A stretch of 64,000 nt of DNA from an uncultured Kordiimonas sp. (GTDB lineage Bacteria; Pseudomonadota; Alphaproteobacteria; Sphingomonadales; Kordiimonadaceae). A program made the translations under genes and the position numbers. Location of the stretch: the NCBI GenBank assembly GCA_947503625.1, contig CANNEK010000001.1:124001-188000 (forward strand). The letters are read 5' to 3'. The notes beneath the pieces are model-generated. The model worked only from the letters and a program-made list of their open reading frames with translations, was not told the DNA's origin and searched no databases. The stretch's first letter is position 1. Each line of letters opens with the position of its first letter. Of the stretch, positions 30,470 to 39,489 are shown one piece after another.

Positions 30470-30857
30470 CTTATCCAGTGTACATTCTTACGAAGTATTC
30501 CCGAAGTGTTTCGTGCGCTATTGAACTCTTCTTACATCCTTCAATTCATCACGCGCATGCCGGCTAAAGCCGGCGGGCTTCATAGCGTAAGCCGCAACCG
30601 ATTTCATGTTTTGAATATGAACGCAAGGCAACAACAAACGTTCAATAAACCCAATAGACTCCAATTAAATTGAACCAGCAAAGTCTCGTCGAACAGCATC
30701 CATTTGGCTGCAATTTTGTAGCCTTCAGGTGCTTAAACATACCCGCATGCGTATTCGTTTCACAATTTATCAACTATATGGTGATAAATACAACTCGATT
30801 GGGGGAATGGTTGAATGGTTTGGCCATTTCAAATTTAAAAATTTGAGGAGTAAATGC

Positions 30858-31460
30858 ATGACAATCATCATAGGAACGAGCAGCAATGACATTATCAATG
30901 CTGGGCCAGAAAATGGCCTAGTCTTTGCTGGCGAAGGAATGGACACCGTATTTGGCGCCGATGGTGATGATCAACTTTTTGGTGAAGCAGCCGCCGATAA
31001 TATTTCTGGTGGCGCTGGAATGGATTTTCTGGTCGGGGGTGATGGCAACGACCTGCTTGCAGGCGACTCTGATGATGACACAGCTTTCGGGGATGCCGGT
31101 AATGACGTCCTAAATGGCGGCACAGGTCAGGACTACCTTGATGGAGGAACAGGTAACGACACCCTTGTCGGCGGTTCAGATGCCGATATATTTGTATTCA
31201 CTGCCAATATCGGCAGTGATTTTGTTTCTCAAAGAGAAAATGGCAATGATGTCGTTGTTGATTTTGAATTGGGGACAGATTTTTTGTTTTTTGCTGACCT
31301 GGTCTTTGATGCCTCCGACATTCCAAACCTTGTTGCGTCATCAACCGACAGCACATTCAACGGCGTGACAGGTGTGACCATTGACCTCGGCGGCAGCAAT
31401 AGCGTATTTGTCGCAGGCATAACCACATTGGACCTTGAGAATGCCGTTTTGACATTCTAA
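30858..31460 (+). CDS. Short RTX (hemolysin-type calcium-binding repeat) protein
   Basis: Nonapeptide repeats GADGDDQLFGEAAADNISGGAGMDFLVGGDGNDLLAGDSDDDTAFGDAGNDVLNGGTGQDYLDGGTGNDTLVGG; SD gagg before ATG at 30858. Confidence 0.9.
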   Translation: MTIIIGTSSNDIINAGPENGLVFAGEGMDTVFGADGDDQLFGEAAADNISGGAGMDFLVGGDGNDLLAGDSDDDTAFGDAGNDVLNGGTGQDYLDGGTGNDTLVGGSDADIFVFTANIGSDFVSQRENGNDVVVDFELGTDFLFFADLVFDASDIPNLVASSTDSTFNGVTGVTIDLGGSNSVFVAGITTLDLENAVLTF

Positions 31461-31467
31461 AAGCTCC

Positions 31468-31505
31468 AGCGCCCGCACAGCAGAACTTCGGGTGGGCGCT
31501 GTTTC
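31468..31505 (+). terminator. Putative terminator after RTX gene
   Basis: CAGCGCCCGCAC..GTGGGCGCTGTTT. Confidence 0.6.
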
Positions 31506-31549
31506 ATCGGCAAAAACACCATCTCGCATTAATGTGCTTGGAGTATTAA

Positions 31550-31942
31550 ATGGCTGGAGAGAGCAATCTTGAAAAACTGCTTTCAGCCATGAAACCTGTT
31601 CTGTTGCCGGGAGTTTATGTTTTTGCAACGGTTCCCTCTGAACTTGAAACCAAAGACTTGGCTCCACGCATGGTTTTCGAAGAGGCCGAAGGTAAAACAC
31701 TGATTCTATTGCAGGAAACAGCGAAAAAACATGAACTGAAACACGAGTTTCCAAGCCGGATGATCACTCTGAATATCCATTCCTCACTGGATGCCGTGGG
31801 CTTTATCGCCGCTATCACGACCGAACTGGCAGCCCTGAAAATGGGAGTAAATCCTGTTTCAGCCTTTTACCATGATCATCTGTTTGTGCCCGCCGATCGG
31901 GCTGATCAAGCGTTGGCTGCCTTGTTGGAATTTACCAACTGA
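31550..31942 (+). CDS. ACT domain-containing protein
   Basis: LLPGVYVFATVP..LTLIL..LNIHSSLDAVGFIAAITTELAALKMGVNPVSAFYHDHLFVPADRADQALAALLEF. Confidence 0.8.
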   Translation: MAGESNLEKLLSAMKPVLLPGVYVFATVPSELETKDLAPRMVFEEAEGKTLILLQETAKKHELKHEFPSRMITLNIHSSLDAVGFIAAITTELAALKMGVNPVSAFYHDHLFVPADRADQALAALLEFTN

Positions 31943-32520
31943 TCTACCCCGAGTTCTTTTCTGGTGGCCGCAAGCCAGCGCAAGATGCCCGGCCGGGTGT
32001 CAAATGAGAAGCCGGGCTCTTGGGCAAACTGAGTGTAAGCAAACAATCCGATGTCAGCCAGCGACATCGAATTGCCAACAAACCATTCGTGATCTTTTAA
32101 CTGCCGCTCCATCACATCGAGCGCAACATTTCCTTTGGCAATCAGTTCCGGATCAAGTTCATTTTTGGATTGGCCAAGAAAAACCACACGAAAGCGTGCA
32201 ACAGCTATGGCGGTTTCATGGCTATATTGCTCCCAGAAAAGCCATTGATTCATTCTCGCTTTCTCCAGACGCCCTTCAGGGATCAACGTCGAGCCATCCG
32301 CCAGGTAACCCATTATTGCATTTGACTGAGAAAACACCTGCCCGTCGCCGAGCTCGATAAAAGGAACCTGCCCCACAGGGTTTTTTGCCATCATTTCAGG
32401 AGTTCTGGCTTCGCCTGCAACAACATCGGTATCCACCCACTGATAGCCAAGGCCCAGATAGTCCGCAACATACTTTACTTTCAAGCAGTTACCGGAAATT
32501 TTGTCACCATAGATCTTCAT
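31906..32520 (-). CDS. Glutathione S-transferase family protein
   Basis: MKIYGDKISGNCLKVKYVADYLGLGYQWV, NPVGQVPFIELGDGQVFSQSNAIMGYLA; 37-bp convergent overlap with ACT gene. Confidence 0.92.
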   Translation of the reverse strand: MKIYGDKISGNCLKVKYVADYLGLGYQWVDTDVVAGEARTPEMMAKNPVGQVPFIELGDGQVFSQSNAIMGYLADGSTLIPEGRLEKARMNQWLFWEQYSHETAIAVARFRVVFLGQSKNELDPELIAKGNVALDVMERQLKDHEWFVGNSMSLADIGLFAYTQFAQEPGFSFDTRPGILRWLAATRKELGVDQLVNSNKAANA

Positions 32521-32610
32521 ATCAGCCTCCATCATTTCGTGTGAGGCTATCAAATATGTTAGAAATAGCTGAACCAAAATTTCTGAACAATCGAAGCAGA
32601 TTTTTCATTA

Positions 32611-33324
32611 TCAGGTCAAAGCAGAGGAACGGCGTACCTTACGGTGAAACAGAAACCATCCCAGCCATAAAGTCGCAGAAATGCCTACCGCACCGTAGAT
32701 ACCTGGTCCCGGCTGCGTGAGAGAACTTACAGACCCGGCGTAGGATGCGACAGCCACATAAGGAATACTGTTCACACTCCAGGCCAAAAGAAAACGTCGG
32801 AACGGCATGCCAGTCGCCCCAGCGAGGCAAGCCGTGATTTCGGGAAGCATGGGAACAGCTCGAGCCAGAGCGATCATAACGAAACCGTGGTGTTCAAATG
32901 CACGAATAGCCTCTGTGCGTTTATTTTCATCCCTGATCACAAATTCCAGCAACCGGCGACCATATCTCCTGCTAATCCAATATCCTATGATACCCGAACC
33001 ATAGAGGCCCGCCAGGGCAACGCCCGCCCCCAGCGACTGGCCAAGCAAAAAACCCGCGAGAACGGTGATGGTCAGCGTAGGTACAGACACAATTAGATCG
33101 GCCAGCAGCAACGTAATTACCAAAAACGCAATGTAAACGGATGAGGAGCTTTGTGCATTGACTAGCCAGGCCTCAACATCCTGAAATGTTAAGCCGGAAC
33201 CAAACTTAACAATCAGAAACACTGATCCAAAGACTGAAAGCAAGGTCAGGATTAATCTCAAAAGTGGCGACACAGTTTTTCCTGCAACATCAAAAAATAG
33301 ACCAATCTGGATAAGCATACGCAC
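32611..33324 (-). CDS. TVP38/TMEM64 (VTT domain) family membrane protein
   Basis: Multi-TM with LPTLTITVLAGFLLGQSLGAGVALAGLYGSGIIGYWISRRYGRR and ARAVPMLPEITACLAGATGMPFRRF. Confidence 0.88.
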   Translation of the reverse strand: MRMLIQIGLFFDVAGKTVSPLLRLILTLLSVFGSVFLIVKFGSGLTFQDVEAWLVNAQSSSSVYIAFLVITLLLADLIVSVPTLTITVLAGFLLGQSLGAGVALAGLYGSGIIGYWISRRYGRRLLEFVIRDENKRTEAIRAFEHHGFVMIALARAVPMLPEITACLAGATGMPFRRFLLAWSVNSIPYVAVASYAGSVSSLTQPGPGIYGAVGISATLWLGWFLFHRKVRRSSALT

Positions 33325-33374
33325 GGGTAGAGCACCCAGAGCATTGGAACATAATCACAAGGTCTTGCTGTCGT

Positions 33375-33391
33375 GCAAGAAAATGCGCCCC
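33375..33391 (+). promoter_or_regulatory. Possible NtrC-type half site
   Basis: TGCAAGAAAATGCGCC resembles TGCACyaaaatggTGCA. Confidence 0.35.
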
Positions 33392-33411
33392 GCAATCGCA
33401 TAAAACCTTAC

Positions 33412-33428
33412 TTGGCACACTGGTTGCC
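33412..33428 (+). promoter_or_regulatory. Sigma-54 (-24/-12) promoter upstream of glnK-amtB
   Basis: TTGGCAC-ACTGG-TTGC matches TGGCAC-N5-TTGC exactly. Confidence 0.8.
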
Positions 33429-33600
33429 TATTTTTTATGCAGTTATTAATTATTGAGCACAATTGGAGCATGAAATACGCTCCAAAATCTCCATCCTATT
33501 GATATTGTTAGGTTTATTAAACTGGCATAGATGCTGCTGTATAGCCCCGGAGATTATTTTTTATGCTGAATTAGAGCTACAAATCAGTCAGGGAGCGATC

Positions 33601-33939
33601 ATGAAATATATCATCGCAGTCATTAAACCTCATCGCCTGGATCCGGTAAGAGATGCCCTCGCCGAAATCGGCGTGACCGGGATGACCGTATCAGAGGTCC
33701 AGGGGTACGGTCGTCAACGCGGGCAGAAAGAAATCTACAGAGGGGCAGAATACGAAGTCCACTTTCTGCCAAAGGTAAAACTCGAGATCGCAACGGATGA
33801 CGGCTTGGCAGAACAGGCTATTGAAGCCCTTCAAACCACGGCGCAAACCGGTCAGATCGGCGACGGGAAAGTCTTTGTACTTGATCTGGCGCAGGTAATC
33901 CGTATTCGCACCGGCGAAACAGATACAAATGCACTTTAG
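33601..33939 (+). CDS. glnK: P-II family nitrogen regulatory protein
   Basis: MKYIIAVIKPHRLDPVRDAL, T-loop GAEYEVHFLPK with Tyr at position 51, IGDGKVFVLDLAQVIRIRTGE. Confidence 0.96.
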   Translation: MKYIIAVIKPHRLDPVRDALAEIGVTGMTVSEVQGYGRQRGQKEIYRGAEYEVHFLPKVKLEIATDDGLAEQAIEALQTTAQTGQIGDGKVFVLDLAQVIRIRTGETDTNAL

Positions 33940-33971
33940 CGATATATATTATATTATAGGATTATAATCTA

Positions 33972-35282
33972 ATGCTTACAAAATACTTTATCAAAAAGGG
34001 CACACTGACGGGTTTGGTAGCCCTATTATTCAGCATCCCGGCCTCAGCAGCGCCGGACGCAGACACTGCCGTCATCTTCAACACCTTGTTATTCCTTATT
34101 GGCGGATTTCTCGTGATGTGGATGGCCGCAGGGTTTGCAATGCTTGAAGCAGGATTGGTTCGTTCGAAAAATGTTGCGGACATATGTTTGAAAAACATCG
34201 CGCTATTTGGCGTTGCCTGCCTGATGTGGATGCTGATGGGGTACAACCTGATGTATCTTGACGTCGTAAACTACATGGGGACCATTACCGGACCCTGGGC
34301 ACCGGACGATTCAGGTGTGATGGACACCGGCTATGCCGCTGGATCAGACTTCTTTTTCCAAATGGTTTTCGTGGCAACAACTGCATCGATTGTTTCAGGA
34401 ACAGTTGCGGAGCGCATTAAACTTGCGCCATTCCTCATTTTCACGGCAATCCTCGCAGGTGTTATTTACCCTATTCAGGGTTCATGGGAATGGGGCGCCG
34501 GTTGGCTCGACCAAATGGGCTTCTCCGATTTCGCAGGTTCCACCCTCGTACATTCAACCGGCGGCTGGGCAGCTCTGGTTGGTGCGTTGATACTAGGCCC
34601 GCGTGCAGGCCGCTATATTGATGGACGAGTACGCCCCATGCCGGGGTCCAGCATGCCGCTGGCCACGCTTGGCACCTTTATTCTGTGGTTCGGATGGTTT
34701 GGCTTCAACGGTGCCTCGCAACTCGCATTGGGTACCGTGAGTGATGCCGCCGCCGTGTCAAACATTTTCGTTAATACGAACATGGCTGCTGCTGGCGGTG
34801 CCGTCGCAGCATTCATTGCAACCAAACTTGTTTACGGAAAAGTTGACCTGTCAATGGTTCTGAACGGTGCGCTTGCCGGTCTCGTATCTATTACCGCGGA
34901 ACCCTTAACCCCCCTCCCACTATCAGCAACGCTGATTGGCGGCGTTGGCGGTGTTCTGGTTGTCTTCGCGGTGCCATTTTTCGACAAGTTCAAAATCGAT
35001 GACGTCGTAGGTGCAATTTCAGTTCATCTGGTATGCGGCATATGGGGCACAATGGCTGTGCCGATCACTAATGGTGACGAGTCTATCAGCTTCCTCACAC
35101 AGTTTGTCGGTGTGATATCGATTGGCGCCTTCGTAACAGTTACGAGCGCATTGGTCTGGTACGCACTCAAACTGACCATTGGCATCCGCCTTACACCAGA
35201 AGATGAAGCACGCGGTGCAGATATCTCCGAGTTGGGTATGGAGGCATACCCTGAATTCGGCAAAGGCTCGCAAAAATTCTAA
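33972..35282 (+). CDS. amtB: Ammonium transporter
   Basis: ADTAVIFNTLLFLIGGFLVMWMAAGFAMLEAGLVRSKN, DFAGSTLVHSTGGWAALVGALILGPR, HLVCGIWGTMAVPI. Confidence 0.97.
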   Translation: MLTKYFIKKGTLTGLVALLFSIPASAAPDADTAVIFNTLLFLIGGFLVMWMAAGFAMLEAGLVRSKNVADICLKNIALFGVACLMWMLMGYNLMYLDVVNYMGTITGPWAPDDSGVMDTGYAAGSDFFFQMVFVATTASIVSGTVAERIKLAPFLIFTAILAGVIYPIQGSWEWGAGWLDQMGFSDFAGSTLVHSTGGWAALVGALILGPRAGRYIDGRVRPMPGSSMPLATLGTFILWFGWFGFNGASQLALGTVSDAAAVSNIFVNTNMAAAGGAVAAFIATKLVYGKVDLSMVLNGALAGLVSITAEPLTPLPLSATLIGGVGGVLVVFAVPFFDKFKIDDVVGAISVHLVCGIWGTMAVPITNGDESISFLTQFVGVISIGAFVTVTSALVWYALKLTIGIRLTPEDEARGADISELGMEAYPEFGKGSQKF

Positions 35283-35333
35283 TTAGCAGACTCTAAGCAG
35301 GAGAGGCCCTTGGGTCTTCTCTTCCCAAACTTG

Positions 35334-35360
35334 ACAGCCGCTTTATGCGGCTGTTTTTTT
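35334..35360 (+). terminator. Rho-independent terminator of glnK-amtB
   Basis: ACAGCCGC-TTTAT-GCGGCTGTTTTTTT. Confidence 0.92.
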
Positions 35361-35376
35361 ATGTATCCGCAAATTA

Positions 35377-35404
35377 TTGACAAAACTATCACTTGCGCAA
35401 TAAT
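35377..35404 (+). promoter_or_regulatory. Sigma-70-type promoter for ferritin-like gene
   Basis: TTGACA-16 nt-AATAAT. Confidence 0.6.
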
Positions 35405-35463
35405 GTCTGCCATTAATGCTTTGGGAAGTGCCAGGTAGCGGCGCTTACAGCGGGAGAGAATCT

Positions 35464-36546
35464 GTGTCAATTGACCCACTATATGCTACAGCACTCGAAA
35501 ACAGCGCCTGGGAAATTCCTCAGGACTATGAAACCTTGTTCGACTGGAACTATAGCGATGAACGTGCCGATCTCTTGAACCTTTACAATAAAGGCAAGAC
35601 GATGCAGTGGGACACAGATAGTCGGATTGACTGGTCGCAAGAACTGGACCCCGAGGACCCTCTGGGCATTCCAATTGAACTGTTCCCGCTGTATGGCGCT
35701 GATTTCTTTATGAAAATGTCAGCACGGGAACAAGGGGAAGCCCGTCGTCATCAGGCGGCATGGAGCAATTCACAGTTCCTCCATGGAGAACAAGGCGCCT
35801 TGATATGTTCCGCGAAGATTGTCCAGAATGTTCCAGATACCGAGGCGAAATTCTATGCTGCCACACAAGTGATGGACGAAGCTCGCCATGTAGAGACATA
35901 CAAAAAATTCGTTGAAAAGATCGGCGTTGCCTACCCTATAACCGGCCCACTAAAGACTTTACTTGATCAGGTATTGCGGGATAGCCGCTGGGACATGACC
36001 TATCTGGGCATGCAGGTTGTAATCGAAGGGCTTGCGCTTGCCGCGTTCGCCAATATTCGCGACCACGCCAAAGACCCGCTCGCATCTGCCGTGAACGCCT
36101 ACGTAATGCAAGATGAAGCACGGCATGTAGCATTCGGCAGGCTGGCCCTCAGGGAGTTCTATCCGGAAATCACCCAAACCGAGCGAAACGAACGCGAAGA
36201 GTTCCTCATTGAAGCTTGTTATCTAATGCGGGATCGCTTTTCCAGCAGCGAAATGTGGGAAAACCTTGGCTACCCAATTGCTGAATGCAAGGAGCACTTA
36301 CAAAATAGCGAGGGAATGAAAATGTTTCGCACCAACCTGTTCAGCCGGATCGTCCCTATTGTCAAGGATATAGGCCTCTGGGGTAACAAGATACAAAATG
36401 CTTATGCCGACATGGGAGTCCTGGGCTTCGCCCAGTTGGATATTGATGCCATGCAAGAACATGACAATGCGGTTGCTGAAGAGCATGACGCGCGCCGAAC
36501 CCACGTAGACGAAGCAATCGAGGCAGGCCGCTCTGCTGGGAGATAG
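35464..36546 (+). CDS. Ferritin-like diiron protein (ribonucleotide-reductase-R2/AurF-like fold)
   Basis: Two metal-binding motifs MDEARHVETYKKF and QDEARHVAFGRLAL, upstream REQGEARRHQ; GTG start with SD gggaga. Confidence 0.8.
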   Translation: MSIDPLYATALENSAWEIPQDYETLFDWNYSDERADLLNLYNKGKTMQWDTDSRIDWSQELDPEDPLGIPIELFPLYGADFFMKMSAREQGEARRHQAAWSNSQFLHGEQGALICSAKIVQNVPDTEAKFYAATQVMDEARHVETYKKFVEKIGVAYPITGPLKTLLDQVLRDSRWDMTYLGMQVVIEGLALAAFANIRDHAKDPLASAVNAYVMQDEARHVAFGRLALREFYPEITQTERNEREEFLIEACYLMRDRFSSSEMWENLGYPIAECKEHLQNSEGMKMFRTNLFSRIVPIVKDIGLWGNKIQNAYADMGVLGFAQLDIDAMQEHDNAVAEEHDARRTHVDEAIEAGRSAGR

Positions 36547-36603
36547 CATACAAAGGCCCAGTTTAATTTGCCTTGACCGTACACATCATGACACACTCGG
36601 GTC

Positions 36604-36930
36604 ATGGCACTGAAACGCTGGCAAACAATTCTTGTTCAACTCAGGCAAGAGCTTGAGGTGTTGGATAACTCCTCGTCTGACGCTCGAGGTGCAGTGGAGC
36701 TTGATCAGTCGCGTGTTGGGCGTTTGTCTCGGATGGACGCATTGCAGGGTCAAGCGATGAACAACGCCATTTCTGCTCGGAGAAAACAAAAGCTTGTGGC
36801 CATCGAAGGCGCCCTTGACCGGCTGCAAGAAGGAGAGTTTGGTTACTGTGTCAAATGTGGAGAGGAAATAGCTTTGAAAAGACTGGAGCTGGATCCGACT
36901 GTGGCAACCTGCACGGATTGCTCTCAATAA
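36604..36930 (+). CDS. TraR/DksA family C4 zinc-finger protein
   Basis: LDRLQEGEFGYCVKCGEEIALKRLELDPTVATCTDC. Confidence 0.92.
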   Translation: MALKRWQTILVQLRQELEVLDNSSSDARGAVELDQSRVGRLSRMDALQGQAMNNAISARRKQKLVAIEGALDRLQEGEFGYCVKCGEEIALKRLELDPTVATCTDCSQ

Positions 36931-36933
36931 AGC

Positions 36934-37326
36934 CTATGCTTTCAGCTTCTTGCCTTCTCCGTACGCGTGGTCCCAAACGTCAAATTCATGCTCAATGCTG
37001 TATTCGATTAAAAACCGATATACCGTCTCGATGTAGTTGATATCTCCACCACTCTGGTCGGTCTCAGCCTTGACTTTGGAAACGACGTCTTCAACTCTCC
37101 AGTCATCGCGCACAGTTTCACGATCGGTTTTGATATGCCCGGCCTGTGTGATCAGCTCTATACGCTCAAGAAGTAATGGAACAATAAGCCGGTCCACCCG
37201 ATCAATCTCGTCCCTGACTTCCGTCATATCCTTGCAGTCTTTCACTCTGTAACTCCGTAGTCGCCGCCCTGGATGACGACTGGTATGCTTTGCATAAACT
37301 GCCCATGCTCGCCGTTCAAGAGTCAA
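36934..37326 (-). CDS. Chorismate mutase (AroQ family)
   Basis: MTEVRDEIDRVDRLIVPLLLERIELITQAGHIK; true start may be the Met at 37227. Confidence 0.85.
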   Translation of the reverse strand: MTLERRAWAVYAKHTSRHPGRRLRSYRVKDCKDMTEVRDEIDRVDRLIVPLLLERIELITQAGHIKTDRETVRDDWRVEDVVSKVKAETDQSGGDINYIETVYRFLIEYSIEHEFDVWDHAYGEGKKLKA

Positions 37327-38201
37327 TTGGTCGCACGCCCCGATAATCGGTTGATAGCTTCCTTCGGCACCCGGTTGAAAAACAAAGCCGCTGCCTGTTC
37401 CTGCGGACTGAATCGGGGCAAAAGACGGAAAAAATTTTCCAATCTTTGAACTTCATAGACCGGAAGAACATCACGCGCCAACCGCAAGGCAGCTTCGCGT
37501 TGACCGGAAAGAGCGTAAACCTGAGCAAGGCTGTTTTGAGCTATAGGATTTCCTCTGCGACTATCCATTGCCCGGCGCAGTAAACTAACCGAACTTGCAT
37601 AGTCGCCGTTCAAAGCGAACGAAAAAGCTGCTGCCTCGAGAATTTGAGAGTCATCCGGCTGCATATCCAGTGCGGCCACCAACGCCTCCTGGCCTGCACT
37701 ACCGTCCCCAAGAACATGCGATAGCTTGCCCTTCAATGCCAGAACATCATAGGTGGGCTCCTTTATTTGCTGGAGACCATCATAAGCAGACTGATAACGC
37801 CCCGCGGCAGCGTGAATTGTCGACAGCGTGATAATGACTTTTTCGTTCTGCGGATTTTCTCGACCTATAACGGTCAATATTGCCACAGCCTCATCACTGA
37901 AACCTGCCAACCCGCTGGCCCGAGCGTATGCGATGTGAGCCTCAACAAGTTCCGGTGCAGCAGCTCTTGCCTGGGCATATAGTTTCCTTGCGCCGATAAA
38001 ATCGCCGGAGCGCTCAAACCCCTCGCCAATTCGGAGCAATCCCGTTGGATTTTCCTCCGCCAGACTGTTGCGCGCGTATGCTGTAACAGGGCCAATGTCC
38101 TCTGTTGCTCGCCGATCTCCCGAGGCAGCGCACCCCGCGAGCGCCAACATAATCAGTGTTAAATTGATTCGGATTGATAAAATTTTAGCTATTTTTTTCA
38201 T
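37323..38201 (-). CDS. Tetratricopeptide-repeat lipoprotein
   Basis: Lipobox LAGCAA, repeated TPR-like helices (AEENPTGLLRIGEGFERSGDFIGARKLYAQARAAAPELVEAHIAYARASG). Confidence 0.82.
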   Translation of the reverse strand: MKKIAKILSIRINLTLIMLALAGCAASGDRRATEDIGPVTAYARNSLAEENPTGLLRIGEGFERSGDFIGARKLYAQARAAAPELVEAHIAYARASGLAGFSDEAVAILTVIGRENPQNEKVIITLSTIHAAAGRYQSAYDGLQQIKEPTYDVLALKGKLSHVLGDGSAGQEALVAALDMQPDDSQILEAAAFSFALNGDYASSVSLLRRAMDSRRGNPIAQNSLAQVYALSGQREAALRLARDVLPVYEVQRLENFFRLLPRFSPQEQAAALFFNRVPKEAINRLSGRATN

Positions 38202-38369
38202 CCAAAATCACCAATAAAAGAGTTCCAACTAGGCAATAATTGCCGGAACTGCCTGAAAAACCTAGTAAAAAGTCGGTTTCAATAGAAACTTAACCCCATA
38301 TCGGGTAATGTATCAACATCTGAGAGAAATCGTGCGTCATGGGTGAATGCATGGTGTTGGAGGTCAAAA

Positions 38370-38552
38370 GTGGATATTCAAAGTACAACAGCAGCAAGCG
38401 CTGAATCAATTGGTGCCTCGGGGCGTTCAGGTTCGCTGGAGTCTGCAGCGCAAGAACGCAAAACTGCGGACGATAGCAGCGTTGAGCGCAAAGAAGTTGA
38501 ACCTTCTGCAACCGGCCCCGGTGTCGGCGAAAAGGTTGATATCCAAGCCTGA
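38370..38552 (+). CDS. 60-aa protein of unknown function, GTG start
   Basis: VDIQSTTAASAESIGASGRSGSLESAAQERKTADDSSVERKEVEPSATGPGVGEKVDIQA*; SD GGAGG 38359-38363, 6-nt spacer; followed by intrinsic terminator. Confidence 0.65.
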   Translation: MDIQSTTAASAESIGASGRSGSLESAAQERKTADDSSVERKEVEPSATGPGVGEKVDIQA

Positions 38553-38574
38553 GTAATCTACCAAGCTTTGCTCA

Positions 38575-38616
38575 AAAGCCTGCCCAAAAGCCAACTGGCT
38601 GATCGGCGGGCTTTTT
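38575..38616 (+). terminator. Rho-independent terminator after 60-aa ORF
   Basis: AAAGCCTGCC..GGCGGGCTTTTT. Confidence 0.75.
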
Positions 38617-38646
38617 GCGTTAAAGCAATGATGGAAGATTTTTCAG

Positions 38647-39489
38647 CTAGTGGTATGAACCAAACAGGCTGGACCAAATCATCGACGTAAGCCGCCTAAA
38701 GCTTCCAGGATGTTCACATTTGAACGGATTGCCTGACGCGCGCTTCAAAGCCGTCAGATGAAGTCGAAGTTGCGTGTTTGAAAGAAACACATGCCCGGCT
38801 TCTGTTGGCACATGTTGGTTTTTTGATTTCATATCAACCAAGTGCCGCTGGCTAAAATCTATCATTTTTTTTATCGACGGCTCTGCAAGGTCGAACATCT
38901 TGTCCGCATCTGTTGTTGCGAGGGCTGCAAGGCCTTTCTCTCCGGGCACATAGTTCCTGTTGGCTGCCCAATGAAACGGGATTGCCCTCACAAGCCCCAG
39001 CATTGCCCAAGCGGCACCCGTTGAGTTTGCAAGAACCAGGCTTTCCGTTTCCGGCTCTTTGTTCAGGCTCATACGCAAGGCGGCTTCAGCCAGTTTTCCA
39101 CCAACCGCTTTTGCATACTCTTCGAGCGCATCCTGATCGGCCGGACCATCGTCATATAGATCTTGTTCACGGGCATCGATCAGGCCGTCAAGAATTGTCA
39201 GCAGCGTCTCAGGTAAAGAGAGCTGTTGCATCGCCTCCACAACTGGATGTTCTCTGACATTGCCACCACGAAGTTCGCTCAGCGCATCTCGCCACCACTG
39301 CAATCGAATTTCTCCAAGCGCAGCCTCAGAGACATTCTCCCGCGTTTTCGCAATTTCCTGATTGAACGCATATAACACCCACAGGGGCTTCTGCGCCCAG
39401 GAAGGGGCAAACAAGACAGTCTCGTAGCGCTCTCGGTCGTCACGCTCGACCATATCGCGGCAGTAATTGGTGTTTTTGTCTAAGCTCAT
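38647..39489 (-). CDS. Squalene/phytoene synthase-fold protein, NDUFAF6-like
   Basis: NYCRDMVERDDRERYETVLFAPSWAQKPLWVLYAFNQEIAKTRENVSEAALGEIRLQWWRDAL. Confidence 0.85.
   Translation of the reverse strand: MSLDKNTNYCRDMVERDDRERYETVLFAPSWAQKPLWVLYAFNQEIAKTRENVSEAALGEIRLQWWRDALSELRGGNVREHPVVEAMQQLSLPETLLTILDGLIDAREQDLYDDGPADQDALEEYAKAVGGKLAEAALRMSLNKEPETESLVLANSTGAAWAMLGLVRAIPFHWAANRNYVPGEKGLAALATTDADKMFDLAEPSIKKMIDFSQRHLVDMKSKNQHVPTEAGHVFLSNTQLRLHLTALKRASGNPFKCEHPGSFRRLTSMIWSSLFGSYH

Noticed and set aside
30555-30580. GCCGGCTAAAGCCGGC hairpin after tRNA-Ser
   Set aside because: Short stem with no T-tract; could be a tRNA processing/termination aid but evidence is too weak to call.
30380-31460. 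Possible integrative element at tRNA-Ser
   Set aside because: No integrase and no downstream direct repeat of the tRNA 3' end were found by eye.
38347-38556. 69-aa ORF overlapping the 60-aa GTG ORF in another frame
   Set aside because: The SD spacing and acidic composition favour the GTG frame at 38370; this frame is Lys/Arg/Gln/Leu-rich with no SD.
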